From the NCBI RefSeq assembly GCF_040537815.1, contig NZ_JBEWSZ010000001.1:62001-126000 (forward strand): a DNA stretch of 64,000 nucleotides, written 5' to 3'. Below, in pieces: positions 1 to 8,876 of the stretch (within the stretch, counting starts at the first letter, position 1; each line of letters begins with the position of its first letter). The notes below the pieces were generated by a model. The model did no database searches and had not been told where the DNA came from. It worked only from the letters and a program-made list of their open reading frames with translations. The translations under genes were made by a program, and so were the position numbers. This stretch comes from Mesorhizobium shangrilense. Lineage in GTDB: Bacteria; Pseudomonadota; Alphaproteobacteria; Rhizobiales; Rhizobiaceae.

Positions 1-2
1 CA

Positions 3-632
3 ACTGATCGTGATGGTTTCGAGCGGGATCTCTCGGAAAAGGATGGCGTTGTTGTTGTTCGCCGCAACAAGGCGATCATCGGGTTCTCGACCTACCTTGT
101 GAGACGACATGCAATCGGCGCCGAGACGATCCACTATCTGTTTTCCGGTGACACTGTTCTGGACGCCTCGCGCTGGGGCGATCCCGTCCTGCTACGTGGC
201 TTCTTCCGGGCCGCCGGCGCTGCAAAGGCCAGGATCAAAGGTCGGTTGTTCTGGTTTCCCATCATCAAGGGGCACCGTACATTCCGCATCTTGCCCAATT
301 TCTTCCGCGAGTTTGTTCCGGCGATCGATGGAGACGCCAAGCCGGGACTGGTAGAGGTTCGTGATGCCATAGCCCGTGCGCGCTATGGACGATCCTTCGA
401 CCCGATCACCGGTCTGGTCGACTTCGGTCCGTCGCAAGGCCATTTGCGAGATGAGTGGGCCGATGCGAAGGAGATCGCGGTGCGAAACCGTTTCGCGGCC
501 TTTTTCCTGAAAACCAATCCCGGTCATAATCGGGGTGTCGAACTTGCTTGCCTGGCCGAGCTCGATGTGAAGAACTTGAAACGGTACGGGGCGGCAAGCT
601 TTGCCAAAGGCCTTGCGGATGCATCGGCGTGA
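3..632 (+). CDS. Acyltransferase-like protein, 5' end outside window
   Basis: The reading frame is open from base 3 with no start in the window and stops at TGA 630-632, so about 209 C-terminal residues are present. The visible part has an aromatic-rich middle (motifs RLFWFP, ILPNFF) and a charged C-terminus, which reminds me of GNAT-type N-acyltransferases of unknown substrate, but I cannot see a clean acetyl-CoA loop. It ends 31 bp before the converging P450 gene and may belong to the same small biosynthetic locus. The family assignment is an inference; a plain hypothetical protein is the safe reading. Confidence 0.6.
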   Translation, partial: TDRDGFERDLSEKDGVVVVRRNKAIIGFSTYLVRRHAIGAETIHYLFSGDTVLDASRWGDPVLLRGFFRAAGAAKARIKGRLFWFPIIKGHRTFRILPNFFREFVPAIDGDAKPGLVEVRDAIARARYGRSFDPITGLVDFGPSQGHLRDEWADAKEIAVRNRFAAFFLKTNPGHNRGVELACLAELDVKNLKRYGAASFAKGLADASA

Positions 633-663
633 ACGGCGATGATGAGCTGGCGCGGCGCGCGGA

Positions 664-1866
664 TCACCCCATCAGACTTAGAACCAAACTGTCGAGCCCC
701 CGCATGGAGGAATTGTCCATCCATCGGGAATCGATCTGCTCAACGGTTTTCCAGCGGTCCAACATTGCGTTCAGAACCATGGCTCCTTCCATTTCAGCCA
801 GCGCCCTGCCGATGCAGACATGCGCGCCCCGGCCGAAAGCGAGGTTCTGCTTGCCGGTGCGGGCGATGTCGAAACGCGAGGGAGCGGGGAACTGCGACGG
901 ATCACGGTTGGCTGCGCCGACCAGCAATACCAACAGGCGGTCTTTTTCGATCTCCTGGCCGTCGAGCACGACCGGTTCGAGCGGCCAGCGGCAGATTTTT
1001 TGCACCGGGCTTTCCAGCCGAAGCGTTTCGGCAACGGCATTGGCGGCAAGCCGCCGATTGGCCCGCATGGAAGACCATTGGTCCGGCTGGCGAGACAGAT
1101 GAAACAGCATGTTGCCGATGAGATGCACCGTGGTCTCATGGCCGGCAAAAGCCAGGAAGGCGATGTTGCGCCCGGCAGCCACCAGTCCCAGGGCGTCGGC
1201 AAGGCTCGGAAGCCCGGTCAGCAACGGCGGCATGGGGCCGGCTGTGAGCAGATGGCTGACATGCGCGACGAAATAGTCGGACATCTCGTCGGCGGGGTTT
1301 GCGCTGGCCAGGAAGGCGTCGTCGAAGCCGGTGTCAAGCATGGTTCGGATCGCGCCCGACCATTGCCGGATCATCGGCATATCTCGCGCCGGTACGCCAA
1401 GCAGCCGGCAGATGATGCGCTCGGGCACCGCGCGCGTGAAGGCGGCCACGACATCGACGGTTCCGGACAAGGCATCGCCGATGAATTCTTTCACCGCGTC
1501 ATCGATCACCGGACGCAATGCCGCCATGCCGTTGCTGACAAAGGGTTGCTGCAGGGCCTTGCGCAGGGCGGCGTGGGCGCTGCCTTCCTGATAGATGAGC
1601 CAGTCGCGCATCGCCGAATGCGGCTCCGCTGTCTCACTGCCGGGTGGCACATGCGAGAGCTTGCGGTTGACGAGACTGTTGGAAACCAGGTCGTATCGGG
1701 TGACGTAGACGTCGCCCCAAGGCGCCTGCCAGACGGGGGCTTCTCGCCGCATTTCGTCATGGATCGCATAGGTATCGGCGGCACCCTTGAAGGCGCCGGC
1801 ACGAACACCTTGCCAGGGATGTTCCGCGGTCCCAAACGCAACGGCAGAAGAAAGCTCGCTGTGCAT
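664..1866 (-). CDS. Cytochrome P450
   Basis: A soluble 400-residue bacterial P450 (haem-thiolate mono-oxygenase). The I-helix oxygen-activation motif AGHETT lies at residues 241-246, the K-helix ExxR as ETLR at 280-283, and the haem loop FGRGAHVCIG at 344-353 with Cys351 as proximal ligand. The length is normal for the class. It would need a ferredoxin and reductase, none of which is nearby. It is divergent from an ATP-grasp-like gene across only 65 bp and converges on an acyltransferase-like gene, so a role in modifying a small metabolite is likely. The start at 1866 has only a weak purine-rich site. Substrate unknown. Confidence 0.93.
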   Translation of the reverse strand: MHSELSSAVAFGTAEHPWQGVRAGAFKGAADTYAIHDEMRREAPVWQAPWGDVYVTRYDLVSNSLVNRKLSHVPPGSETAEPHSAMRDWLIYQEGSAHAALRKALQQPFVSNGMAALRPVIDDAVKEFIGDALSGTVDVVAAFTRAVPERIICRLLGVPARDMPMIRQWSGAIRTMLDTGFDDAFLASANPADEMSDYFVAHVSHLLTAGPMPPLLTGLPSLADALGLVAAGRNIAFLAFAGHETTVHLIGNMLFHLSRQPDQWSSMRANRRLAANAVAETLRLESPVQKICRWPLEPVVLDGQEIEKDRLLVLLVGAANRDPSQFPAPSRFDIARTGKQNLAFGRGAHVCIGRALAEMEGAMVLNAMLDRWKTVEQIDSRWMDNSSMRGLDSLVLSLMG

Positions 1867-1931
1867 CGTCTTTCGAAAAGTCCCATCTCGTCGGGCATGC
1901 GCCGTGCCCGCCCGGATACCAGCTTCAGACC

Positions 1932-2987
1932 ATGACCGTCGACCTGGGGCCGATCTACTATTTCTGCACGCGCCAACACGCTTACACGATCGGCGTGCTG
2001 CTTGGCTATTATGACCATGGGCTTGGCGATCTCGTGCGGATCATCCCTTACGAGCGCGCGGCGCGGCTTGGCACCGTTACACCCGGCACCTTCGTTTTCA
2101 CGGATTTCGAGAGGCTTTCTCCGCCTGTGTTGAAGGCGGTCAATTCACTTCACCAACGCATTGCCTCGCTCAATCCCGAGCTTCTCCTGCTCAACAACCC
2201 CGCCGTCGTCCTCGGCCGCTTCGCGTTGCTGAAGCGTTTGAAGGCCGCCGGACTCAATGATTTCGATATCTACCGGCTTGGCGAGCGCCATGAGATTCGG
2301 CGCTTCCCGGTTTTCGTGCGCTGGGAGAGCCGGCACGACCCACCCTTGACCGGGTTGATCGATAGCGGGCAGGGGCTGGAAAAGGCGATCGCCGCCTTGC
2401 CGGCCTACATCCGTGAAGACCCGGATGTAATGATCGTCGAATATGGCACGGCCCCTTCGGCGGATGGCCGGTTCCGCAAATACGCGGCGTTCAAGGTTGG
2501 CGACCAGATCTACGCGCAACACTGTTTCAGCAGTCACTCCTGGTACATCAAGTTCTCGGAAGCCATCCTTGGCGATGCCGAACGTGCTGAAAGCATCGCC
2601 TATGCGAAAGAGAATCCGCACGCGGCGCAACTTGATCGGATTTTCTCCCTGGCTGGCATCGATTACGGCCGCATCGACTATGGTCTGGTGGACGGGCGCG
2701 TCCAGACTTTCGAGATCAACAACAATCCAACAGTCATGTCGCGCCCGCGCGGTTGGGATGCGGGGGTCGATTACACGCGCTACGCCGATATGCATGCCAA
2801 GGCATTTCGCGGGATAATGCGTTCGGTGTCGGGCCCGAGCTTGCTGCTCGGCGATGGCAGCATGAGTGTCGACGCCATCCATGCAGAAGCCATGCATGCG
2901 GTGCGCTTGCGCATGGCGAAGTTCGCCCGGCAGCGACGCCTGCGCGCGCTGAAGAAGCTGGTCAGCAGTGCGTTCGGCCGGGGTTGA
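1932..2987 (+). CDS. ATP-grasp-like ligase
   Basis: A 351-residue protein with an ATP-grasp-like architecture. The clearest sign is the segment FEINNNPTV near residues 259-267, which matches the Glu-x-Asn metal/ATP site of ATP-grasp ligases, preceded by a basic and aromatic region (KYAAFKVG) typical of the nucleotide-binding subdomain. ATP-grasp enzymes activate a carboxylate as an acyl phosphate and join it to an amine or thiol. No signal peptide or membrane segment. Divergent from the P450 across 65 bp, which suggests shared control. The substrate cannot be read; the C-terminal 60 residues are basic (RQRRLRALKK) and may be disordered. Confidence 0.7.
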   Translation: MTVDLGPIYYFCTRQHAYTIGVLLGYYDHGLGDLVRIIPYERAARLGTVTPGTFVFTDFERLSPPVLKAVNSLHQRIASLNPELLLLNNPAVVLGRFALLKRLKAAGLNDFDIYRLGERHEIRRFPVFVRWESRHDPPLTGLIDSGQGLEKAIAALPAYIREDPDVMIVEYGTAPSADGRFRKYAAFKVGDQIYAQHCFSSHSWYIKFSEAILGDAERAESIAYAKENPHAAQLDRIFSLAGIDYGRIDYGLVDGRVQTFEINNNPTVMSRPRGWDAGVDYTRYADMHAKAFRGIMRSVSGPSLLLGDGSMSVDAIHAEAMHAVRLRMAKFARQRRLRALKKLVSSAFGRG

Positions 2988-3002
2988 AAGCGCCGCCGCG
3001 CC

Positions 3003-3392
3003 TCAGGCGGATGGCTGAGCCATCACAATGAAATTTCCGCAGGTGTCGTCGAAAAAGGCTGCAGTTACCGGACCCATGCGTTGCGGCGGCCCCAGGAATT
3101 TCACGCCGAGGCGGGTGAGCCGGTCGAATTCACCATGGATATCACGGGTGGTGATGAGTGCCGCCGGGAAATGGGCGTCATGGAGCGCCTTCTGGGCGGC
3201 GCGCGCGGGCGCATCGCTGTTGGGTTCGAGCACCAGTTGGGTGCCCTCGGCATCATCGGGCGCCACGACCGTCAGCCAGCGGGCCCGGCCGCCATCGTCG
3301 TCGTGCTTTTTCACGAAGCCGATGACCGAGGTGTAGAAGGCCAGAGCCTTGTCCTGGTCGTCCACCTTGATGAGGATGTGGCGAAGCTGCAT
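3003..3392 (-). CDS. VOC (glyoxalase/bleomycin-resistance) family protein
   Basis: A 129-residue single VOC domain made of two beta-alpha-beta-beta-beta repeats: it opens with LRHILIKVDD and AFYTSVIGF, and the C-terminal half carries FFDDTCGNFIVM, the usual ligand-bearing strand. Such proteins act as metal-dependent lyases, dioxygenases or binding proteins. It is the last gene of the ArsR-led operon, about 80 bp after the hydrolase, so it probably responds to the same signal. Substrate unknown. Confidence 0.85.
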   Translation of the reverse strand: MQLRHILIKVDDQDKALAFYTSVIGFVKKHDDDGGRARWLTVVAPDDAEGTQLVLEPNSDAPARAAQKALHDAHFPAALITTRDIHGEFDRLTRLGVKFLGPPQRMGPVTAAFFDDTCGNFIVMAQPSA

Positions 3393-3475
3393 GGTCGATC
3401 TCCTTGTTGGATCAGCCTTCCGGCGATGGGCGGTGCCGCTTTGCGATGCCGATGAAGACGGGGTCGTCCGCGTTG

Positions 3476-4303
3476 CTAATCCCGCTCGCTGAAAAACGCC
3501 GTCAGCACCGGCGCATGCGCGGCGGGCTTCAGCATATGATTCTGGCCTGGCAGCGTTCGGTAGCTGGCCTTGGGCAGGGCGTCGGCCAGCGCCTTGTTGC
3601 CATGCCGCATCCAGGTCGGGCTCTTTCCGCCATCGGTCACCAGCGTCGGCACATTCACGCCGGCCCAGCGGGCGGGATCCAGCGGTTTGCCGAGCTGATC
3701 GCCGGCTACAATGGCGCCGTCATGGGGCAAGGTATCAGCCACCGCCTTCAGCTTCGGCCAGATCGGCGTCAGCTTCATGAAGAGGATGAGCAGACTGGGC
3801 ATGCCCACCGATTTGAGGAAGGCGGTCACGGCGTCGCCACGCCGGCCCCCGGCGATGGCGGCCCGGATCGTGGCCCAGTCGGCTTGCGTGGTCTTGCGGC
3901 TGCCGTCGACGATCAGCGGCGCCTCGTAGAGCGCGAGTTTTCGGATGCCGGGCAGGCGGGTTGCGGCCATCAGCGCCAGCATGGCGCCCGACGACATGCC
4001 CCAGAGATAGGCCTCGCCGCCGGCGGCCTGCAGCACGGCATCGATGTCGTCGACTTCGCGCTCGACGGCGTAGGGCGCGGTGTCACCGCTGTCGCCACGG
4101 CCACGGCGGTCATAGCGGAACACGGTGAAATGGTTCTCCAACGCCTTGGCCAGCGGGCCGCTCGGCCCCATGCTGCGCGAGCAGAGCGCGCCGTCGACGA
4201 GGATCAGCGGATGGCCCTTGCCCCGGCGCTCGCAGGCGATCGGCGTTCCGTCCCTCGACAGGACGGCTTGTGTCGTTGCCGGCTGGGCGTTTTCAGTCAG
4301 CAT
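3476..4303 (-). CDS. Alpha/beta hydrolase
   Basis: A 275-residue cytoplasmic alpha/beta hydrolase. The nucleophile elbow is GMSSG at residues 102-106 with Ser104, the oxyanion region is around LILVDGALC, a conserved RYDRRGRGDS segment lies before it, and a late histidine in GQNHML fits the triad. Its start overlaps the end of the SRPBCC gene by 11 bp, so the two are probably translationally coupled. It would hydrolyse an ester, amide or related small molecule; the substrate is not readable. Confidence 0.88.
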   Translation of the reverse strand: MLTENAQPATTQAVLSRDGTPIACERRGKGHPLILVDGALCSRSMGPSGPLAKALENHFTVFRYDRRGRGDSGDTAPYAVEREVDDIDAVLQAAGGEAYLWGMSSGAMLALMAATRLPGIRKLALYEAPLIVDGSRKTTQADWATIRAAIAGGRRGDAVTAFLKSVGMPSLLILFMKLTPIWPKLKAVADTLPHDGAIVAGDQLGKPLDPARWAGVNVPTLVTDGGKSPTWMRHGNKALADALPKASYRTLPGQNHMLKPAAHAPVLTAFFSERD

Positions 4304-4796
4304 GGTGGGTTCCCTCTATCAGCTCTTCCAGCCTGTAGAAGCTTTGCATCCAGCCGCCGCGCATGCCCAGCGCCAGCAGGCGCTCGCGGTCGGCGCTGCT
4401 CGCCAGCGTCACCTCGAAATGGACATGGGTTCGCTTGCCGTCGGGCGTGAAGGTGACGGTGTGGCGGCTTTGTCCCGGAGGCTTGCCGGCCCATTCGCGG
4501 ATTTCAGGATCCGGCTCGTCGGAATAGCTCAGCCGTTCGTTCTCGACGACTTCGAGATAGCTGCCCTGGTTGCGGTAGAGCGCGCCGCTCAGCGTGCGCA
4601 TGTCGATGCGCCAGCGGCCGCCGACGCTGACGTCGAGCGCGCAATGCGGAATGGTGCAGTCCTTGATGCCCCACCACTGCGCCACCAGAAGCGGATCGGT
4701 CCACAGCCGGAAGACGCGCTCGACCGGGGCGTTGAAGGTGCGCTCGATGGCGAAGCTGCGGTCGGCGGCGGCTTCCATGGGCTCGTGCGCGCTCAT
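4293..4796 (-). CDS. SRPBCC (AHSA1-like) domain protein
   Basis: A 167-residue START/AHSA1-like ligand-binding domain: it starts with a FAIERTFNAPVERVFRLWTD strand-helix element, has VGGRWRID in the middle and an amphipathic C-terminal helix (WMQSFYRLEELI). Genes of this family are very often paired with ArsR regulators, as here: its first codon overlaps the stop of the arsR gene (ATGA at 4793-4796). The role is probably binding or conversion of a hydrophobic compound sensed by the operon. Confidence 0.9.
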   Translation of the reverse strand: MSAHEPMEAAADRSFAIERTFNAPVERVFRLWTDPLLVAQWWGIKDCTIPHCALDVSVGGRWRIDMRTLSGALYRNQGSYLEVVENERLSYSDEPDPEIREWAGKPPGQSRHTVTFTPDGKRTHVHFEVTLASSADRERLLALGMRGGWMQSFYRLEELIEGTHHAD

Positions 4797-5128
4797 GGCG
4801 TCTTGTCCGCCTCGCGCCGCAGCAGGTCTTCCATGCGGTCGAAGCGGCCTTCCCAGAGTTTTCTATAGTCGTCCAGCCAACGGTCGATGTCGCGCAGGGG
4901 GGTAAGCTCGATGCGGCTGAGATGCCTTTGCGCCGCCCGGCTGCGGCTGACCAGCCCGGCCTGCTCGAGCACGCCGACATGCTTTGAAACGGCGCGCACG
5001 GTCAGCGCGAAGGGCTGCGCCAGTTCGGCGACCGACGCTTCGCCGTCGAGCAACCGGGCGAGAATGGCCCGACGCGTCGGATCGGCCAGTGCCGCGAATG
5101 TGTGGTCGAGGGAGAATTCAATAGTCAT
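4793..5128 (-). CDS. ArsR-family transcriptional regulator
   Basis: A 111-residue winged-helix repressor. FAALADPTRRAILARLL is the family's first helix, and the recognition helix lies in VRAVSKHVGVLEQAGLV. No cysteine metal motif is seen, so it belongs with the non-metal ArsR group that partners SRPBCC proteins. It is the first gene of a four-gene operon (regulator, SRPBCC, hydrolase, VOC). A long inverted repeat sits 5 to 34 bases upstream of the start and covers the predicted transcription start, which implies autorepression. Confidence 0.92.
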   Translation of the reverse strand: MTIEFSLDHTFAALADPTRRAILARLLDGEASVAELAQPFALTVRAVSKHVGVLEQAGLVSRSRAAQRHLSRIELTPLRDIDRWLDDYRKLWEGRFDRMEDLLRREADKTP

Positions 5129-5132
5129 TACG

Positions 5133-5189
5133 GAACCAATCAGTTCTGGAACTAATTGGTTCTATAACTAAGCGAAGCCGTTACGTCAA
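5133..5189 (-). promoter_or_regulatory. Promoter and operator of the ArsR operon
   Basis: On the minus strand TTGACG (5184-5189) and TTATAG (5162-5167) are separated by 16 bp, a good housekeeping-type promoter. Immediately downstream is an inverted repeat with 14-bp arms (5133-5146 and 5149-5162, one mismatch, 2-bp spacer; arms GAACCAATCAGTTC and GAACTAATTGGTTC). It covers the expected start of transcription about 27 nt before the ATG. This is the layout of an autoregulated operator. Confidence 0.75.
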
Positions 5190-5294
5190 CGGTGTTGGCG
5201 TCTTCGTTTGGGAAGGGCGTGAGCCAGGATCGCGCTATGGCGGTGGAAAGCGGGCTTTACGAAAGCTGATCGGTGGAGGCACCGGCGTGCCAGT

Positions 5295-6228
5295 CTACCA
5301 GGTCCCTGCCAGCGCGGCGCCTGCCAGCAGCAGCCCGGTCAGGATGTTCGACAGGAACAGCCTGAAGTTCAGCTCCGGGCGTTGCAGGTCGATACGCCAT
5401 GTCTGCCAGGCGAGATGGGCGGCGATCACCACCATTCCCGCGGCGTATGGCAGCGACATGCCCGACAGCCAGCCGCCCAGCGACCATGATGCGACGGTGA
5501 GGGCGTAGAACAGGCCGATCCAGATCCTGCCCTTCCGGCCGAACAGGATCGCCGTCGATTTCAGGCCGAGGCGGGTGTCGTCCTTCACGTCCACATAGGC
5601 GTAGACGGTGTCATAGCCGATCTGCCAATGCGATGGCGCCGATCCACATGATGACGGCTCCGGCAGGCACGTGGCCGGTCACCTCAGCCCATGCCATCAG
5701 CATTCCCCAATTGAACGCCGCCCCCAGCACCGCCTGGGGCCAATGGGTAAAGCGCTTGCAAAGCGGATAGATGAAGACGAGCGGCAGCACGCAGAGTGCG
5801 ATCAGGCGCGTGTAGGGGGTCAGGAAAAACAGCAGCGATGCCGCGAGCGCGAGTTCGGCAATCAGAAAGGCAATGGCCTGGTGGGTGCGCAACTGGCTGT
5901 TGGCCAAGGGGCGGAAGCGGGTGCGTTCGACATGCGCATCGAAGTTACGGTCGGCGATATCGTTGACGGTGGAGCCGGCGCTTCGCATCAGCAGGGCGCC
6001 GAGGCAGAAGACGATCAACTGCCAGAGCGCGGGCAAGCCATGTGTGGCCTGGATGAGCGCGGCAAGGCAGGGAAAAAGCGTCAGCCAGACGCCGACGGGC
6101 CGGTCCAGCCGCGCGAGCCTCGTGTAGGGCCGCCACGCCGCGGGCAGCCGGCGATCGACCCAGTCGCCGGCATGGATATCGCTGAGGTCGGGTCGGCCGA
6201 TTGCAGTCATGTGGGAGTCGATATCCAC
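5295..6228 (-). pseudogene. ubiA: 4-hydroxybenzoate polyprenyltransferase, frameshifted
   Basis: Two frames together make a complete UbiA-type membrane prenyltransferase, which attaches the isoprenoid tail to 4-hydroxybenzoate in ubiquinone synthesis. The first part (6228 to 5611) has RLARLDRPVG and the first Asp-rich site NDIADRNFD; the second (to 5295) resumes with DVKDDTRLGLKSTAILFG. Between them one extra base in the AA at 5627-5628 (plus strand) shifts the frame; removing it restores WQIGYDTVYAYVDVKDD, the second Asp-rich motif. The break therefore falls just before a catalytic motif. It may be real loss or a sequencing error; ubiquinone synthesis is normally essential, so a second copy or an error is likely. 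Confidence 0.8.
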
Positions 6229-6299
6229 TGGTTGACGATACTCTTCACTACAGGAACCGACTCTCGCGAACGCCCTGGCCGACCGGTCCAGCCGATGGC

Positions 6300-6995
6300 T
6301 TACACAGCCTTGCCGACCAGCGCACCGATGCCGGCGGTCAGGGCCATGGCGAAGGCGCCCCAGAAGGTGACGCGCAGTGTCGCTCGCAGGATGTTGGCGC
6401 CGCCCGCCTTGGCGCCGATGGCGCCCAGCAAGGCGAGGAACAGCAGGGACGCCACCGAGACCGCGGGTACCAGCATTGTGGCTGGTGAAATCAGGACCAT
6501 CAGCAGCGGCATCGCCGCGCCGACACTGAAGGTCGCCGCTGAGGTTAGCGCTGCCTGGATCGGACGCGCCGTGGTCATCTCGGTGATGCCAAGTTCGTCA
6601 TGGGCGTGCGCTGCGAGCGCATCCCTGGCCATCAGCTGGTCGGCCACCTGGCGAGCAAGGTCTGGTTCCAGCCCGCGCTTTATGTAAATTTGCGCCAGCT
6701 CGGCGCGCTCGAATTCCGGCTGGGTCCGGAGTTCGTGACGCTCTCGATCGAGGTCGGCATTCTCGGTATCCGACTGGGAACTGACCGATACATATTCGCC
6801 GGCCGCCATCGACATGGCGCCGGCCACCAGCCCGGCAATGCCAGCAACCAGAACTTCCGAACTTGCGGCGGAGGCGGAAGCAACTCCGACGATGAGGCTC
6901 GCGGTGGAGACGATTCCGTCATTGGCACCCAGCACGGCGGCGCGCAGCCAGCCGATGCGCGAGACGAGATGGTTTTCAGCGTGACTGCGGCTCAT
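6300..6995 (-). CDS. VIT-family (CCC1-like) iron/manganese transporter
   Basis: A 231-residue membrane protein of the VIT1/CCC1 family, which moves Fe2+ or Mn2+ across membranes. The N-terminal pair of helices carries RAAVLGANDGIVST and AGAMSMAAGEYVSV, the family signatures, followed by a long charged linker rich in Glu/Asp (metal-binding region), then three C-terminal helices. The length is normal for the bacterial group. A perfect 18-bp tandem repeat lies just upstream of its start. Confidence 0.9.
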   Translation of the reverse strand: MSRSHAENHLVSRIGWLRAAVLGANDGIVSTASLIVGVASASAASSEVLVAGIAGLVAGAMSMAAGEYVSVSSQSDTENADLDRERHELRTQPEFERAELAQIYIKRGLEPDLARQVADQLMARDALAAHAHDELGITEMTTARPIQAALTSAATFSVGAAMPLLMVLISPATMLVPAVSVASLLFLALLGAIGAKAGGANILRATLRVTFWGAFAMALTAGIGALVGKAV

Positions 6996-7005
6996 GCTTT
7001 TCTAT

Positions 7006-7041
7006 CCCGAAAGTTCCCCAAGGCCCGAAAGTTCCCCAAGG
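7006..7041. repeat. Perfect 18-bp tandem duplication
   Basis: The sequence CCCGAAAGTTCCCCAAGG occurs twice head to tail (7006-7023 and 7024-7041), 11 bp upstream of the VIT transporter start. On the gene's strand each unit contains GGGGAAC. It could be a duplicated regulator site or a recent slippage event. Confidence 0.8.
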
Positions 7042-7126
7042 GTTGTCGCCGCCAAGATATTATTGGATATCGCACGTTGATATTCTCGCGAATTGGCGGC
7101 TCGCGCCGCCTGTGCGCCATATCCTG

Positions 7127-7576
7127 CTAGCGAACCACCAGCACCGGGATCTCGGTGTAGGACAGCACTTCCGCCGTCTGGCTGCCCAAAAGCAACTTCC
7201 CCAGACCTTGGCGCCCGTGCGAGGCCATGACGATCAGGTCGCAGCCCTGGGCCTGCGAAAGCTCCAGGATCGCCTCGGCGGGCTTCCTGTTTTCGACATG
7301 CAGAACCTTGGCATGAACGCCCAGTGCATCCGCGGACTCCTTGCATCGGCCGAGCATCTCCTTGGCATACTGGCGCGCGCTTTCCTCATAGGCGGCGAAT
7401 TCATCACCGGCGGCATAGCCGGCCATGGCGCCGCCCCAGGCGAAGATCGGGAACGGCTCGGTGACATTGACGAAGGTGACGGCGGCGCCGAGGCTGCTGG
7501 CCAGCTTCAGGCCGTGGGTAACGCCCTTCTCGGCCAGTTCCGATCCGTCGGTGGCGATAAGCAGATGCTTGTACAT
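7127..7576 (-). CDS. Universal stress protein, UspA family
   Basis: A single Usp domain of 149 residues. It begins MYKHLLIATDGSELA, the standard first strand, and ends with the ATP-binding loop ASHGRQGLGKLLLGSQT followed by the IPVLVVR strand. The start at 7576 is chosen over in-frame codons further upstream because it begins the domain and has an AGGT site 10 nt before it. Single gene flanked by a transporter and a methyltransferase. Confidence 0.92.
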   Translation of the reverse strand: MYKHLLIATDGSELAEKGVTHGLKLASSLGAAVTFVNVTEPFPIFAWGGAMAGYAAGDEFAAYEESARQYAKEMLGRCKESADALGVHAKVLHVENRKPAEAILELSQAQGCDLIVMASHGRQGLGKLLLGSQTAEVLSYTEIPVLVVR

Positions 7577-7826
7577 GATGATGTGACCTGTTGTGCAAAG
7601 GGGCATTCGAGTGCCGATGCGCGCCCTTGGGGTGACGGGAGCCTTGGGAGGCTGAGCTTGATATAGCTTCGCTACCCGCTCCGTCACAGGGCCACCTTGA
7701 TGTGAATCAAGGCCAGACGAGCATGTGCGGCGACACGGGCGCTGGACGCCTCTCGGTCGAAAACCACCAGCGCGGATCGTTATGTGCTAGTCTCGCCAAC
7801 CATCAATCGGACGGAGGGTGGCGGTA

Positions 7827-8639
7827 ATGTTGGAAACGGACAAGGTATTCGCCGGCTCGATTCCGGAAAACTACGACCGCTATATGGTGCCGTTGATTTT
7901 CGAGCCGTTCGCCGCGGACCTTGCACGACGAGCGGCGTCGTTCTCGCCAACAGCCGTTTTGGAAATCGCCGCTGGCACCGGGGTTGTCACCCGCGCATTG
8001 GCGCCAAAACTGTCACCCGGCGCAAGCTATATCGTAACCGACCTCAACCAGCCGATGCTCGACTACGCCGCTTCGCGACAAGCCCCAGACAGTCGCATCA
8101 AATGGCTGCAAGCGGACGCGCTGGCGCTGCCGTTTGAAAATGCCGCCTTCGATCTCGTTTGTTGTCAGTTCGGCGCAATGTTCTTTCCCGATCGTCCATC
8201 CGGCTACCGCGAAGCAAAGCGAGTCCTGAAGCGCGGAGGACATTTCCTGTTCAACGTATGGGATCGCATCGAGGAGAATGTATTTGCCGATGACGTGACG
8301 AATGCCCTGGCAGAGATTTTTCCGAACGATCCGCCGCGCTTTCTGGCACGCACGCCGCACGGCTACCACGATACGGCACGGATCCGCGACGAACTGGAGG
8401 ACGCGGGTTTCTCCCGCGTGGTGATCGAAACGAGGGCCGAGCAAAGCCGCGCATCCTCGCCGCGCCTTCCCGCCATCGCCTATTGCCAGGGAACTGTTCT
8501 GCGCAGCGAAATCGAAGCCAGGGACGCGGGAAAACTGCAAGCCGCGACCGACTACGCCGCCTCCGCGATCGCACGCAGACATGGCAACGGCGAGGTCACA
8601 GCCAAAATCCAGGCCCATGTGGTCGTGGCTGTGGTGTAG
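7827..8639 (+). CDS. SAM-dependent methyltransferase
   Basis: A class I methyltransferase of about 270 residues. Motif I is VLEIAAGTGVVTRAL, followed by an acidic residue in IVTDLNQPML, the LQADALALPF motif II region and REAKRVLKRGGHFLF motif IV/V, which place it with UbiE-like small-molecule enzymes. The ATG at 7827 is preferred to the GTG at 7818 because GGAGGG lies 8 nt upstream. Substrate unknown; no clear operon partner. Confidence 0.88.
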   Translation: MLETDKVFAGSIPENYDRYMVPLIFEPFAADLARRAASFSPTAVLEIAAGTGVVTRALAPKLSPGASYIVTDLNQPMLDYAASRQAPDSRIKWLQADALALPFENAAFDLVCCQFGAMFFPDRPSGYREAKRVLKRGGHFLFNVWDRIEENVFADDVTNALAEIFPNDPPRFLARTPHGYHDTARIRDELEDAGFSRVVIETRAEQSRASSPRLPAIAYCQGTVLRSEIEARDAGKLQAATDYAASAIARRHGNGEVTAKIQAHVVVAVV

Positions 8640-8876
8640 GGGAGGACTATCCCGGCACTTCGTGAAATTCCGCTGTCACGCGGCGGCCGGATCGCGCCCT
8701 TGGCCTTCCAGCGCCTCTCGTAGAGACCGCCGAACGCACAATCCGGCGAAGCCATGTGCATTTCGAGGATCCAGTGGCGCTCGCGGCATGGAGCAGCGAC
8801 GTAACACTTTGTTGTCTTACAGGGGCGTAGCTAGTGGTTCGCGCGACGAAAAGCAGGAGAATTTGGAGGCGCACAA

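Noticed and set aside
820..1935. Long open frame on the plus strand over the P450 gene
   Set aside because: It lies antisense to a gene with all P450 motifs, and its translation is low in hydrophobics and rich in His/Gly/Arg, as expected for the complement of a GC-rich gene.
7006..7041. EcfG-type promoter in the 18-bp repeats
   Set aside because: GGAAC is present twice on the minus strand, but no GTT-type -10 lies 16-17 bp downstream of either.
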